Source: Eledone cirrhosa
Lineage: Eukaryota > Mollusca > Cephalopoda > Octopoda > Eledonidae
DNA: 64,000 nt
Assembly (NCBI GenBank): GCA_964016885.1
Contig: OZ024744.1
Coordinates: forward strand, 117,146,925 to 117,210,924
Direction of reading: 5' to 3'
Shown: positions 20,120 to 30,440 of the stretch, piece by piece
Layout of the letters: each line of letters starts with the position of its first letter
Position numbering within the stretch: the stretch's first letter is position 1
Made by a program: the position numbers and the translations under genes
Notes under the pieces: generated by a model
Databases searched by the model: none
What the model was told of the DNA's origin: nothing
The model's input: the letters and a program-made list of their open reading frames with translations, nothing else

Positions 20120-22847
20120 ATGAGCACAACAAATAAGAATTGCAACAACTACGTAAACAGCAATAACACTAACCATGTTAGGGCTGCGCATGGTAGTGGG
20201 GTGGCTAGTGAGGCCATGTGTGAGAACCCCACGACCTTCATCAAGCAATCGCACAACAGGAAAAAGAATGGGATGTCGCATCTCAAAGTTGCCACACTTA
20301 ATGTTGGCACTCTAACAGGTAGATCTGGTGAGATAGTGGAGATGCTGGAGAGAAAGCATGTGGATGTGTGCTGTGTGCAAGAGGTGAGATGGAGAGGTGC
20401 CTCTGCAAGACTAATCGCAGGCAAACATCGTAGTTATAAGCTTTTCTGGGTGGGTAATGATGATGGGTTAGGTGGGGTGGGCATATTACTGACTGAGAGA
20501 TGGATCAATAAGACAATAGAGGTAGTTAGAGTTAGTGATAGAACAATTAAGCTTAGATTAGTTGTAGACAAGAGACTACTGACAATCCTCTCTGCCTATG
20601 CTCCCCAGGCAGGCCTAGGTAAAGAAGAGAAAGACTGCTTTTACGAGCAACTTTTACAAACAACATCAATGACAGAGGACAGAGACATTGTTATGCTAGC
20701 AGGGAACTTCAATAGTCATGTTGGACAGCTCCAGGGTGGATACACTGGGGTACATGGTGGGCACAGTTACGGCTCAAGAAATGAAGAAGGAATGAGGCTT
20801 CTTGAACTTTGTGATGCAAATGCACTAACCATTTGCAACACTAACTTCCAGAAGCCTACCAACCACCTAATTACCTACAAATCAGGCGAGCACATAAGCC
20901 AGATTGACTTCCTGCTAGTTAGACAGTGAGACAGACAGATGGTGTCAAATACTAAGGCATACCCCGGGGAAGAATATACCCCAGGGCATAGGTTAGTCGT
21001 TAGTGACATCTCAGTAAGCAAGAGACAGAATGAGACATACAGGAAGGGTTGGAAAAGAAAGGTCTGGAAGCTAAAAGATCTTTCATTAAAATATAAATTT
21101 AGCAAAGCCTTTCAAGATGTGTATGACGAAAAAGAAGACGATTTAGAGTTGTATGACATAGATGATAACTGGAGTTTCTTGCATGACAACTTACTGCAGG
21201 CTACTGAAGAAACTTGTGGTTGGGGCAGAGATTCAAGCAGACAGAGAGTGACCTGGTGGTGGAACAGCACAGTCGATAAGGCCATTGGAGACAAAAGACT
21301 GGCATGGAAAGCTTGGAATAATGGTGGGAGTAGAGATGGATACACAGCCGCTAAGAGAGAAGCTAGGCGTCAGGTGTACTTAGCATGCAGGGAGGCTGAG
21401 AGTAGGAGATTTTCTAATGTTCTGTGATGGGAAGATCAGAGGCGTGCAGTGTTCCACATTGGAAGGCAGTGTGTCAGTGTAAATCAGGATGTTGTTGGAG
21501 ATAAGTGCGTCCAGAATCATGCCGATGTACTTAGTGTCACAAATGATCAAAAAAAAGAGGCCTGGAAATGTTATTATGAGAGACTGATGAAATTAGAAAA
21601 CGAATGGGACAGATAGGAATTACCCCCAGTAGTCCCGACAGAGGGACCAGCTATTGAGATTGACGAATATAGGGTACAAGAGGCAATTAAGGAAATGAAG
21701 AATGGTAAGGCTGCTGGGCCATCGGGGATAGTTGCTGAGATGCTGAAGGCATCAGGGGATGTAGGCACTAAACTAGTTACACGCATCATTAATCAAGCTA
21801 TATATGGTGGTGTCATACCCAAAGACTGGTGCAGCAGTATTCTCATAAATTGCTACAAAGGTAAAGGGGATACTCTAGAGAGGAGCAATTATAGGGGTAT
21901 AAAACTAATTGATCAAGTTATGAAAGTGGCAGAGAGAATATTAGCGCAACTGATTAGAGAAAGGGTCAATAGCCTTTGTTGCCCTAGAGAAGGCCTTTGA
22001 TAGGGTAACCCGATCTGTCATCTGGTGGTCCCTAAGGAAACTAGGTGTAGAGGAATGGCTTGTGAGGACAGCGCAAACTTTGTACAGAGGTACTGTCAGT
22101 AAAGTGAGGGTAGGAATGGAGTTTAGTGAGGAATTCCAGATACAAGTAGGTGTTCATCAAGGTTCTGTCCTCAGCCTGCTCTTGTTCATTATAGTCCTCC
22201 AAGCCATAACAGAGGAGTTTAAGACTGGATGCCCATGGAAACTTCTCTATGCTGACGATCTGGTTCTTATAGCAGAATCAGTAGAGGAGCTAGAGAATAA
22301 ATTCTGGCTATGGAAACAGCAGTTGGAATCAAGAGGACTGAGAGTGAACCTAGCTAAGACAAATGTGTTGATGAGTAGAAAAAAGGACAATACTCTGATT
22401 CTGTCAGGGAAATGGCCATGTTCGATATGTAGGAAAGGAACTGGCATAAATTCTATAAAATGTACGCAGTGCAGATCTTGGGTACACAAGAGATGTAGCG
22501 GGATAGCAGGCAAACTAACAGGTAAGGAAAACTACATATGCAGTAGATGTTCAGGGATATTTGACAGTAGTAATCGCAGTGATAGACACATTTTTCAAAT
22601 GCAGGTGGGTTCTATAGAAGTGGTTGATAGCTTCCGGTACCTAGGTGATCAGATTAGCCTGGGAAGGGGGGGGGTTTCCGAGGCCATAGTATTTAGAATG
22701 ATGGGTTGGAAGAAGTTTAGGGAGCTGCTTCCTCTGTTGACTAAGAAGGGTTTCTACATGCATACAAAAGGACGGTTATATCATGCCTGTGTGAGATGCG
22801 CGATGCTGCATGGTAGTGAGACATGGGCGATGGCTGGAGAGAAATGA
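20120..22847 (+). pseudogene. LINE-B endonuclease-reverse transcriptase ORF, broken
   Basis: Endonuclease from MSTTNKNCNNYVNSNN (20120): TLNVGTLTGRSGEI, VCCVQEVRWRGA, LSAYAPQAGLG, MLAGNFNSHVG (a catalytic D in GDFN appears as N), ending FLLVRQ then TGA at 20927. The frame continues through TKAYPGEEYTPGHRLVVSD to 21424, with further stops and frameshifts near 21427 and 21615. Reverse transcriptase: KNGKAAGPSGIVAEMLKA, IKLIDQVMKVAERILAQL, then a deletion at about 21972 removing the block before FDRV, then HQGSVLSLLLFIIVLQA and an intact YADD at about 22250. Next is a PHD-like zinc finger (22412-22552) and FRYLGDQISLG. The C-terminal part after 22847 is shattered. Confidence 0.88.
22412..22552 (+). 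other. PHD/RING-like zinc finger inside LINE-B protein
   Basis: WPCSICRKGTGINSIKCTQC, then WVHKRCSG and YICSRCSG: C-x2-C ... C-x2-C ... H-x2-C ... C-x2-C, a full set of eight zinc ligands in a PHD-like order. It lies just after the YADD-containing palm of the reverse transcriptase. In copy 2 one ligand is changed (CTQS). Role unknown; nucleic-acid or chromatin binding is only a guess. Confidence 0.7.
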
Positions 22848-22849
22848 GG

Positions 22850-23200
22850 CAAATATGCTCCGATGGATGTGCAATGTCAATGTAAGTGAACGACCAAGCA
22901 CAGGTGAGTTATGAGTAAAAGAGGGATAAGTTGTGGTGTGCAGGAGAGAAGGCTGAGATGGTATGGACATGTGATGTACATGGAGGATGACCGTTGGGTA
23001 AAGAAGTGCCAAAAAATCCCAGTAGAGGTAGACCATGAAAAACATGGGCGGAGGTGGTGAGAGCAGACCTTAGATCGCTGAAACTCACCGAGGAGATGAC
23101 GAAGGACTGTGACAAGTGGAGAGATGCTGTGCTGAATAGGACCCGTCTAACCCTTGCAAGCAAGGAAAAGCGGACGTAAAATGATGATGATGATGATGAT
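22850..23200 (+). pseudogene. LINE-B C-terminus and 3' end
   Basis: Frameshifted remains of the region that reads RLERNEASVLHWM, VKKCQE.PVEGRR, GRP.KTWAEVVRADLRSLKL, DKWRDAVLNRT in other copies. It ends with the shared tail and ATG repeats. Confidence 0.8.
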
Positions 23201-23229
23201 ATATGTGTGCGTATGTATATATATATGTT

Positions 23230-23282
<53 letters not shown>

Positions 23283-23345
23283 GTGTATATATATATATGT
23301 ATGTATAAGTATGTATATATCTGTATATTTATGGGGATGTGGATG
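23201..23345. repeat. TA/TG microsatellite
   Basis: Long (TA)n at 23233-23277 with GTA-containing flanks. Confidence 0.95.
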
Positions 23346-23705
23346 TGTGTGTGTGTGCACGTATGGGTGTAGCGAATGTATATGTATATATGTGTGTGTG
23401 TTTGTATGTGCATGTAGGCACACATGTACGTATGTGTGAGTGTGTGAGTATAGGTATATGTGCTTGTATATAGGTGTGTTTATATATACATATAGATTTA
23501 TTAGTTTCCCCTTTACATTATGTCCTTTATTTTATTTCAGCCTCACTTTCAATTGTCCTAGACTCTGTTTTGAAATCCATATCTCACTTCCATTTTAAAT
23601 AAAATTTCATTCTGACGATTGAAGTCAGACGTCTGATTCAGGCTCATCTGTCTTCGTGAAACCTTTGGTAAATGGAATAATTGTCTTATGTTGTTTATTA
23701 TATAA
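23345..23705 (+). mobile_element. ribozyme-bearing repeat, partner of 12719-13075
   Basis: Plus-strand copy of the repeat that lies inverted at 12719-13075: TG-rich part, then 'tttattagtttcccctttac', then hammerhead motif C, ending near 'cttatgttgtttatta'. Probably the terminus of a Penelope-like element. Confidence 0.65.
23604..23678 (+). ncRNA. hammerhead-ribozyme-like motif (C)
   Basis: Stem I AUUUCAUU (23604-23611) pairs with AAUGGAAU (23671-23678), eight pairs with one G-U. Core CUGACGA is at 23612-23618. Stem II pairs GAAGUCAGA (23621-23629) with UCUGUCUUC (23647-23655), eight of nine. GAAA is at 23658-23661. Stem III is ACC-UUU-GGU, three pairs and a triloop, followed by predicted cleavage after the UA at 23669-23670. 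All required core elements are present in the order of a type-I hammerhead with a minimal stem III. This is the best monomer-foldable motif of the set. Confidence 0.7.
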
Positions 23706-23719
23706 CTATATATATATTA

Positions 23720-23900
23720 TATATGATGTTGTCTGTATATATATATATATATATATTATATGTTATATATGATGTTGTCTGTCTATGTGCCTGTGTGTCT
23801 CTGTCTGTCTGTCCATCTGTTTGTCTGTGTATCTGTCTGTCTCTGACTGTCTGTCTGTCTCTGACTGTCTGTCTGTGTCTGTCTGTCTTTGTGTATTCAT
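23720..23900. repeat. TA and CTGT microsatellites
   Basis: (TA)n near 23738-23760, then interrupted (CTGT)n at about 23776-23892, up to the exon's acceptor. Confidence 0.9.
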
Positions 23901-23933
23901 ATTAATTTAATAAACTTTGTTCTCTATCTTCAG

Positions 23934-24118
23934 TTCTATATCATCGATTCCAATATATGAGAATGTAGTTGAGAAAAGTTCCGCCACAAAAGTGTCAGAG
24001 AAACCATTTGACACAGACACCGATGTTCCACCAGCTCTTCCACCCCGGATCTACAGACTTTCATCAAGAGAGGCTTTAACCATGAATAACACCAAAAACA
24101 CTAATAATAGTAATAATA

Positions 24119-24160
<42 letters not shown>

Positions 24161-24358
24161 GTAGTAATAATACTGACAATGAAGACAAACCGTTCGGCAA
24201 ACAGCCTACTCTGGCATCGTCCCTTTCTGGGAATTTCCTACGGAAGAAGATCTATGCTGAACAACTTCGTGCCCAAGCTAAACGCTTCTCTGAACAAGCC
24301 AGAGGGATGTATATTGTTAAAACAACTCCGAAAATAGGTTTTGCTGAACAAACAAAAG
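23934..24358 (+). CDS. internal exon of an unrecognised host gene
   Basis: 425 bases with a strong acceptor (pyrimidine-rich 'tttgttctctatcttcag' ending 23933) and donor (AAAAG|gtatgt at 24359). It is open in a single frame, starting with the third base of a codon and ending with one base of the next. The peptide begins SISSIPIYENVVEKSSATKV, contains a proline-rich DVPPALPPRIYRLSSREAL (a possible SH3 ligand), then an Asn/Ser tract encoded by (AAT)n at about 24090-24175, and ends KIYAEQLRAQAKRFSEQARG...GFAEQTK. Codon use and composition differ sharply from the surrounding repeats. I do not recognise the protein. The exon at 49783 fits its phase. Confidence 0.75.
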
Positions 24359-24514
24359 GTATGTACTATATTTTAATTGGATTCATTTACTAAAATAAAT
24401 TTGTTTTTTCCTTCTGTGTGTATTTTCATTTCACAATAAATTCTACAGGTAAAGATGTATTATTAATTTGGCTGCTGTGTGTGTGTTTGTCATCGTTGTC
24501 ATTTTAACGTCCAC

Positions 24515-25090
24515 TTTCCCTGTTAGCAGGGGTTAGACAGGTCTACATAGACCAAGTCAGTACTGAAGTGGGGGTACTGATCTCCCAGACAGATCAGGGA
24601 TCTGTCATAACACCTATATTCCCGGCAGGGGTTAGACAGATCTACATAGACCAAGTCAGTACTGAAGTGGGGGTACTGATCTCCCAGACAAACCAGGGAT
24701 CTGTCATATCACCTATATTCTCAGCAAGGGTTAGACAGATCTACATAGACCAAGTCAGTACTGAAGTGGGGTACTGATCTCCCAGACAAATCAGGGATCT
24801 GTCATATCACCTATATTCCCAGCAGGGGTTAGACAGATCTACATAGACCAAGTCAGTACTGAAGTGGGGGTACTGATCTCCCAGACAAGCCAGGGACCTG
24901 TCATATCACCTATGTTCCCAGCAGGGGTTAGACAGGTCTACATAGACCAAGTCAGTACTGAAGTGGGGTACTGATCTCCCAGACAAATCAGGGATCTGTC
25001 ATATCACCTATATTCCCAGCAGGGGTTAGACAGGTCTAGATAAACCAAGTCAGTACTGAAGTGGGGTACTGATCTCCCAGATGAGGCAGG
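24515..25090. repeat. 98/99-bp tandem repeat, about 6 copies
   Basis: 'ggttagacag' recurs at 24531, 24630, 24729, 24827, 24926 and 25024. The first unit follows a short SINE-like 'ttaacgtccactttccctg', so the array may have grown from the edge of a SINE. It is in the intron after the exon at 23934. Confidence 0.93.
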
Positions 25091-25499
25091 AGGTCAGTAA
25101 CTCATTTATGTATGGTCTCACGTTCTACCAAGTCCACAGGAGAGGCTGTCATGTCTTTGAAACAACTGCAGTATCCTTCTAACCCTTTCTTATTTTACAA
25201 ACTTTCTATAGCTGGATTCCCTTCCTATCAACACCCACTTTGCAGTGCAGTTGTTGTCGTTATTGTGTAGGTCAACAACATTAGGGAGGTTGCTGTACTG
25301 AGACATGATTGAAGGCTTCTCTTAACCAATATACACACATCACATATATATATCGGCATCATAGTACTGCTGCCTCAGTCATTGAGTATGGCCCTGTCCT
25401 GTAGTACTTGACTGTGTGGGTTACTAGTTTGACTCCTACTTCCTAAGATGTATCTCAGCAACTATCACAGATGGTCCCGTAGATTTACTATTTTTCATA
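25091..25499. other. intronic spacer
   Basis: No ORF, splice pair or known repeat seen, apart from a short 'agctggattcccttcctat' resembling the SINE body near 25210. Confidence 0.5.
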
Positions 25500-25965
25500 T
25501 AGTCAATTTCGTTAGCTGGTCCCTTTGTTAGCTGGTGCCTTTGTTAGTTGGTCCCTTCATTAGCTGGTCCGTTTGTTAGTTGGTTGGTCCCTTCGACAGC
25601 TGGCCCCTTTGTTAGCTGGCCCCTTTGTTAGTTGGTCCCTTTGTTAGTTGGTCCCTTCGTTAGTTGGTCGCTTCGTTAGTTGGTCCCTTCGTTAGCTGGT
25701 CCCTTCGTTAGCTGGTCCCTTTGTTAGCTGGTCCCTTCGTTAGTTGGTCCCTTTGTTAGTTGGTCCCTTCGTTAGCTGGTCCCTTTGTTAGTTGGTCCCT
25801 TTGTTAGCTGGCTCCTTTGCTAGCTGGTCCCTTTGTTAATTGGTCCCTTTGTTAGTTGGTCCCTTTGTTAGCTGGTCCCTTTGTTAGCTGGTCCCTTTGT
25901 TAACTGGTCTCTTTGTTAACTGGTCCCTTCGATAGCTAGTCCCTTCGTTAGTTGGGGGTAGCCGT
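25500..25965. repeat. 16-bp minisatellite
   Basis: About 28 copies of the 16-base unit 'cctttgttagctggtc' with T/C and A/C variants (ttagtt/ttagct, cctttg/ccttcg). Confidence 0.94.
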
Positions 25966-26397
25966 TCTTCCTTGTTTTCATTCTCCCCATTCATTAACTT
26001 CACATTGTAGCAGCAGGGATACTGATATAAATATACCCAGCTGCAGAAACCATGCCAAAACTCTTTGGTCCCAAATAATGGCGTGGGTGTGGGTGTGTGT
26101 GTGTGGGAGGGGGGGAACAAGTAGTAATTTTGCTAGGTTGTCTCCGTTAATTTTTTCAAAAACCAGAATTAGTTGTTTAGTTTACATATTGAGACACCAA
26201 CCCATCCTATTTATTTTATAACATCTGGGATTTCTAGTAACGTATTTCTTTTGTCATGTATAATGTTTTTTAATGTCTAAAGAACATTAATTGTTGCTGG
26301 AATGGTTTCACTTAATATAACATTTAATAAGAGGAAAGGGATGAACAAATTTGAAAAATTAATAAGTGGGACGTGGGGGTGATTATTCGAGACCTGT
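25966..26397. other. intronic spacer
   Basis: Includes a TG/G-rich patch at 26085-26115. No feature supported. Confidence 0.5.
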
Positions 26398-26723
26398 GGA
26401 GGCACATGGCTTAGTGGTTAGAGCATTGGCCTTGCAATCGAAAGGTTGTGAGTTCAATTCTCAGACCGGGTGGTGTGTTGTTTCCTTGAGCAAGACACTT
26501 TATTTCATATTGCTCCAGTTTACTCAGCTGTAGAAATGAGATGATAGGGACTGGGGTCCATATCATTCCACTGCAAAGTGGTTGTGGAGGTGCCACGGCA
26601 AAAAAAAAGCACTCAGCACTCACTGTAAATGAGGTTGGTGTTAGGAAGGGCATCCAACTGTAGAAATCAAGCCAGAATCAGTTCCCGTCCCACCCTTGCA
26701 AGCAGGGAAAAAGTGGACGTAAA

Positions 26724-26756
<33 letters not shown>

Positions 26757-26757
26757 G
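26398..26757 (+). mobile_element. full-length tRNA-derived SINE
   Basis: Same structure as 11731-12080: tRNA-like head with boxes A and B, 'gagatgataggg', 'ggttggtgttaggaagggc', 'cccttgcaagcaggg' and (ATG)n at 26726-26757. Confidence 0.93.
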
Positions 26758-26857
26758 GAGTATATATATCTTGCCTGTTGTTGAGAGAACAGTAACTTCA
26801 ATTATGTATTGTGATGACTCATCCCAATTCATGCCAGTATGAAAAGAACAAAACAAA

Positions 26858-26925
26858 TAATACCACCACCACCACCACCACATCACCACCATCATTATTA
26901 TCATCATCATCATCATCATGTCTGA
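26858..26925. repeat. (ACC)n and (ATC)n microsatellite
   Basis: Runs of ACC followed by ATT/ATC triplets. Confidence 0.92.
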
Positions 26926-27177
26926 CTCTTCATGCTTGTATGGGTTGAGTGTGTGTGTGCACGCATCTGTATCTTCACATCAATGCCATTTAAAGCAAGT
27001 GGTAACGTTTGTTTATATCCTGCATAAACAATATGTCCCACAGCCGATGCGTCAGCGGAAGTCACTAATATAATTAATATATCATACTTCCATTGCTTCA
27101 TAGAAGTTGACAAAACTGTTTCATACATCCTCTTTCTTAATGTTGAAACAGTTGCATTGAGTAGCTGTTGCTAATGT

Positions 27178-29114
27178 AACAAACCAGATCTGGAGGTCAG
27201 AACAGTCCACTGTGAATGTAACAAACCAGATCTGGAGGTCAGAACAGTCCACTGTGAATGTAACAAAACAGATCTGGAGGTCAGAACAGTCCACTGTAAA
27301 TGTAACAAAACAGATCTGGAGGTCAGAACAGTCCACTGTAAATGTAACAAACCAGATCTGGAGGTCAGAACAGTCCACTGTGAATGTAATAAACCAGATC
27401 TGGAGGTCAGCAGAGTCCACTGTAAATGTAACAAACCAGATCTGGAGGTCAGAACAGTCCACTGTAAATGTAACAAACCAGATCTGGACATCAGAACAGT
27501 CCACTGTGAATGTAACAAACCAGATCTGGAGGTCAGAACAGTCCACTGTAAATGTAACAAACCAGATCTGGAGGTCAGAACAGTCCACTGTAAATGTAAC
27601 AAACCAGATCTGGACATCAGAACAGTCCACTGTGAATGTAACAAACCAGATCTGGAGGTCAGAACAGTCCACTGTAAATGTAACAAACCAGATCTGGACA
27701 TCAGAACAGTCCACTGTGAATGTAACAAACCAGATCTGGAGGTCAGAACAGTCCACTGTAAATGTAACAAACCAGATCTGGAGGTCAGAACAGTCCACTG
27801 TGAATGTAACAAACCAGATCTGGAGGTCAGAACAGTTGACTGTGAATGTAACAAACCAGATCTGGAGGTCAGAACAGTCCACTGTGAATGTAACAAACCA
27901 GATCTGGAGGTCAGCAGAGTCCACTGTGAATGTAACAAACCAGATCTGGAGGTCAGAACAGTCCACTGTAAATGTAACAAACCAGATCTGGAGGTCAGAA
28001 CAGTCCACTGTGAATGTAACAAAACAGATCTGGAGGTCAGAACAGTCCACTGTAAATGTAACAAACCAGATCTGGAGGTCAGAACAGTCCACTGTGAATG
28101 TAACAAACCAGATCTGGAGGTCAGAACAGTCCACTGTGAATGTAAAAAAACAGATCTGGACATCAGAACAGTCCACTGTGAATGTAACAAACCAGATCTG
28201 GAGGTCAGAACAGTCCACTGTAAATGTAACAAACCAGATCTGGAGGTCAGAACAGTCCACTGTGAATGTAACAAACCAGATCTGGAGGTCAGAACAGTTG
28301 ACTGTGAATGTAACAAACCAGATCTGGAGGTCAGAACAGTCCACTGTGAATGTAACAAAACAAATCTGGACATCAGAACAGTCCACTGTGAATGTAACAA
28401 ACCAGATCTGGAGGTCAGAACAGTCCACTGTGAATGTAACAAACCAGATCTGGAGGTCAGAACAGTCCACTGTGAATGTAACAAAACAGATCTGGAGGTC
28501 AGAACAGTTGACTGTGAATGTAACAAACCAGATCTGGAGGTCAGAACAGTCCACTGTGAATGTAACAAAACAGATCTGGAGGTCAGAACAGTCCACTGTG
28601 AATGTAACAAACCAGATCTGGAGGTCAGAGCAGTCTACTGTGAATGTAACAAACCAGATCTGGAGGTCAGAACAGTCCACTGTGAATGTAACAAACCAGA
28701 TCTGGAGGTCAGCAGAGTCCACTGTGAATGTAACAAACCAGATCTGGAGGTCAGCAGAGTCCACTGTGAATGTAACAAACCAGATCTGGAGGTCAGCAGA
28801 GTCCACTGTGAATGTAACAAACCAGATCTGGAGGTCAGAACAGTCCACTGTGAATGTAACAAACCAGATCTGGAGGTCAGCAGAGTCCACTGTGAATGTA
28901 ACAAACCAGATCTGGAGGTCAGCAGAGTCCACTGTGAATGTAACAAACCAGATCTGGAGGTCAGAACAGTCCACTGTGAATGTAACAAACCAGATCTGGA
29001 GGTCAGCAGAGTCCACTGTGAATGTAACAAACCAGATCTGGAGGTCAGCAGAGTCCACTGTGAATGTAACAAACCAGATCTGGAGGTCAGCAGAGTCCAC
29101 TGTGAATGTAACAA
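27178..29114. repeat. 42-bp minisatellite, about 46 copies, open on both strands
   Basis: Unit of 42 bases beginning 'tgtaacaaaccagatctgg' and continuing 'aggtcagaacagtccactg' + 'tgaa'. Because 42 is 14 codons and the unit lacks stops in several frames, it yields long frames on both strands (about 640 residues plus, 666 and 479 minus). Variants: 'gacatc' for 'gaggtc', 'cagcagag' for 'cagaacag', 'gttgac' for 'gtccac'. The 'cagcag' variants cluster right of 28690. The frames lack codon bias, have no non-repeat start context and exist on both strands, so I treat this as satellite DNA. Confidence 0.95.
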
Positions 29115-29284
29115 AACGCAACAGATTCCACTGAGAGCATCATGGTACCACCTTATTTTAGTATTGGAGGTTAATCAGCGTTCCTTTGTCTGGTGACTGG
29201 AAGTAGAAGAATTATTAGTAACCTGGTCACTTCTAAATATATTAAATAACTGAATAGTGTGCGTATAGTATATATAATAAAAGA

Positions 29285-29318
<34 letters not shown>

Positions 29319-29404
29319 GTAGGAGGTCAGTTTTATTGTAGCACAATAAAGCAATGCAAATATCGGATAAGTAGCACTCAACAGTTTATAGGACTGGAGT
29401 ATAA
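29115..29404. other. spacer with (TA)n
   Basis: Short unique stretch with a (TA)n microsatellite at 29285-29320; no gene seen. Confidence 0.6.
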
Positions 29405-29442
29405 ATAATATAAGATCAAAAGATGGTTAAAAGAGTTCCATG

Positions 29443-29513
29443 TATTTTATTATGCGCATTTCAAAAATAAATATCATCATCGGAAGATATTTGCGTTCTC
29501 ATCAGATAAAATA
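29443..29513 (-). ncRNA. hammerhead-ribozyme-like motif (D)
   Basis: Minus strand: stem I UAUUUUAU (29513-29506... reading down), core CUGAUGA (29505-29499), stem II including GCAAAUAUC/GAUAUUU, GAAA, stem III AUGCGCAU, predicted cleavage after UA, then AUAAAAUA (29450-29443) closing stem I with eight pairs. Stem III is a perfect 8-base palindrome: as a monomer it can form only two pairs around a GCGC loop. Confidence 0.6.
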
Positions 29514-29613
29514 GGGAGACATGATATGAGGCTTAAAAAACACTTGCGAGCAGTATGTAGATTTAACACTTCACTGCTCGCAAGTGTTTTTTAAGCTTCA
29601 TATTATGTCTCCC

Positions 29614-29684
29614 TATTTTATCTGATGAGAATGCAAATATCTTCTCATGATGATATTTGTTTTTGAAATGCGCATAATAAAATA
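29614..29684 (+). ncRNA. hammerhead-ribozyme-like motif (E)
   Basis: Stem I UAUUUUAU (29614-29621) with AUAAAAUA (29677-29684), eight pairs; core CUGAUGA (29622-29628); stem II around CAAAUAUC/GAUAUUUG with a weak base; GAAA (29665-29668); stem III AUGCGCAU, self-complementary; predicted cleavage after 29676. Partner of motif D. Confidence 0.62.
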
Positions 29685-29714
29685 CATGGAACTCTTTTAA
29701 CCATCTTTTGATCT

Positions 29715-29720
<6 letters not shown>

Positions 29721-29763
<43 letters not shown>
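29721..29763. repeat. (AT)n microsatellite
   Basis: Uninterrupted AT run. Confidence 0.97.
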
Positions 29764-29765
<2 letters not shown>

Positions 29766-30440
29766 CATCATTTTACGTCCGCTTTTCCCTGCTTGCAAGG
29801 GTGGGACGGGTTCTATTCAGCACAGCATCTCTCCATTTGTCACGGTCCTTCGTCATCTCCTCCATGAGCTTCAGCAATCTGAGGTCTGCTCTCACCACCT
29901 CCGCCCATGATTTTCGTGGTCATGTCTATACCATCGCAGTCTTCTCTCCCATACACCACAACTTATCCCTTTATACACAGTTTCTCTCTCAACTCATCCA
30001 TGCTCGATCATTCACACACATTGACATTGCACATCCAATGGAACATACTTGCTTCATTTCTTTCCAGCTGCTGCCCATGTCTCACTACCATGCAGCATCG
30101 CACATCTCACACAGGCATCATATAACCGGCCTTTCGTTCATAGGGAGAAACCCTTCTTTGTCAACAGAGGAAGCAGCTCCCTAAACTTCTTCCAACCCAT
30201 CCTTATTCTAGATACTATGGCCTCGGAACCCCCCCCCCCCTTCCCGTGGTAATCTGATCACCTAGGTACCGGAAGCTATCAACCACCTCTATAGGTCCTA
30301 CCTGCATTTGAAAAATGTGTCTATCAATGTGACTTCTACTGTCAAATTTCTCTGAACATCTACTGTATACGTATTTTTCCCTACCTGTTAGTTTGCCTGC
30401 TATCCCACTACATCTCTTGTGTACCCAAGATCTGCATTGT
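29764..30440 (-). pseudogene. LINE-B 3' fragment with internal deletion
   Basis: Antisense LINE-B tail and C-terminal coding (reverse of GRP.KTWAEVVRADL), then a jump after 29920 that deletes the VEGRR region, then the region reading back to the zinc finger (minus WVHKRCSG near 30415). Contains a C9 run near 30230 corresponding to a G run in copy 1. Confidence 0.82.

Larger units (their letters stand above)
20118..23200 (+). mobile_element. LINE-B copy 1 (RTE-like), nearly full length, decayed
   Basis: Non-LTR element of about 3.1 kb with one ORF and a 3' end 'aagcggacgtaaaatgatg' plus (ATG)n. Aligns by eye with the minus-strand copy at 57933-61125. The 3' tail is shared with the SINEs. Assignment to the RTE-like group rests on the endonuclease block KVATLNVGTLTGRSGEIVEM and the GRP.KTW C-terminus; such endonuclease domains are often labelled 'craniofacial development protein 2-like' in databases. 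Confidence 0.88.
29405..29720. mobile_element. palindromic Penelope-type terminus with two hammerheads
   Basis: Inverted repeat: left arm about 29410-29552, right arm about 29571-29718, spacer about 18 bases. Each arm contains a hammerhead motif on opposite strands, transcribing outward from the centre. The inner parts pair 'aaaaaacacttgcgagcag' with its complement. The structure looks like two element ends joined head to head. Confidence 0.75.

Noticed and set aside
24515..25090. CRISPR array
   Set aside because: Units are contiguous with no unique spacers, no cas genes, and the DNA is animal.
27121..29134. Open frames of 640 and 666 residues on opposite strands as genes
   Set aside because: Pure 42-bp repeat; openness on both strands follows from unit length divisible by three.
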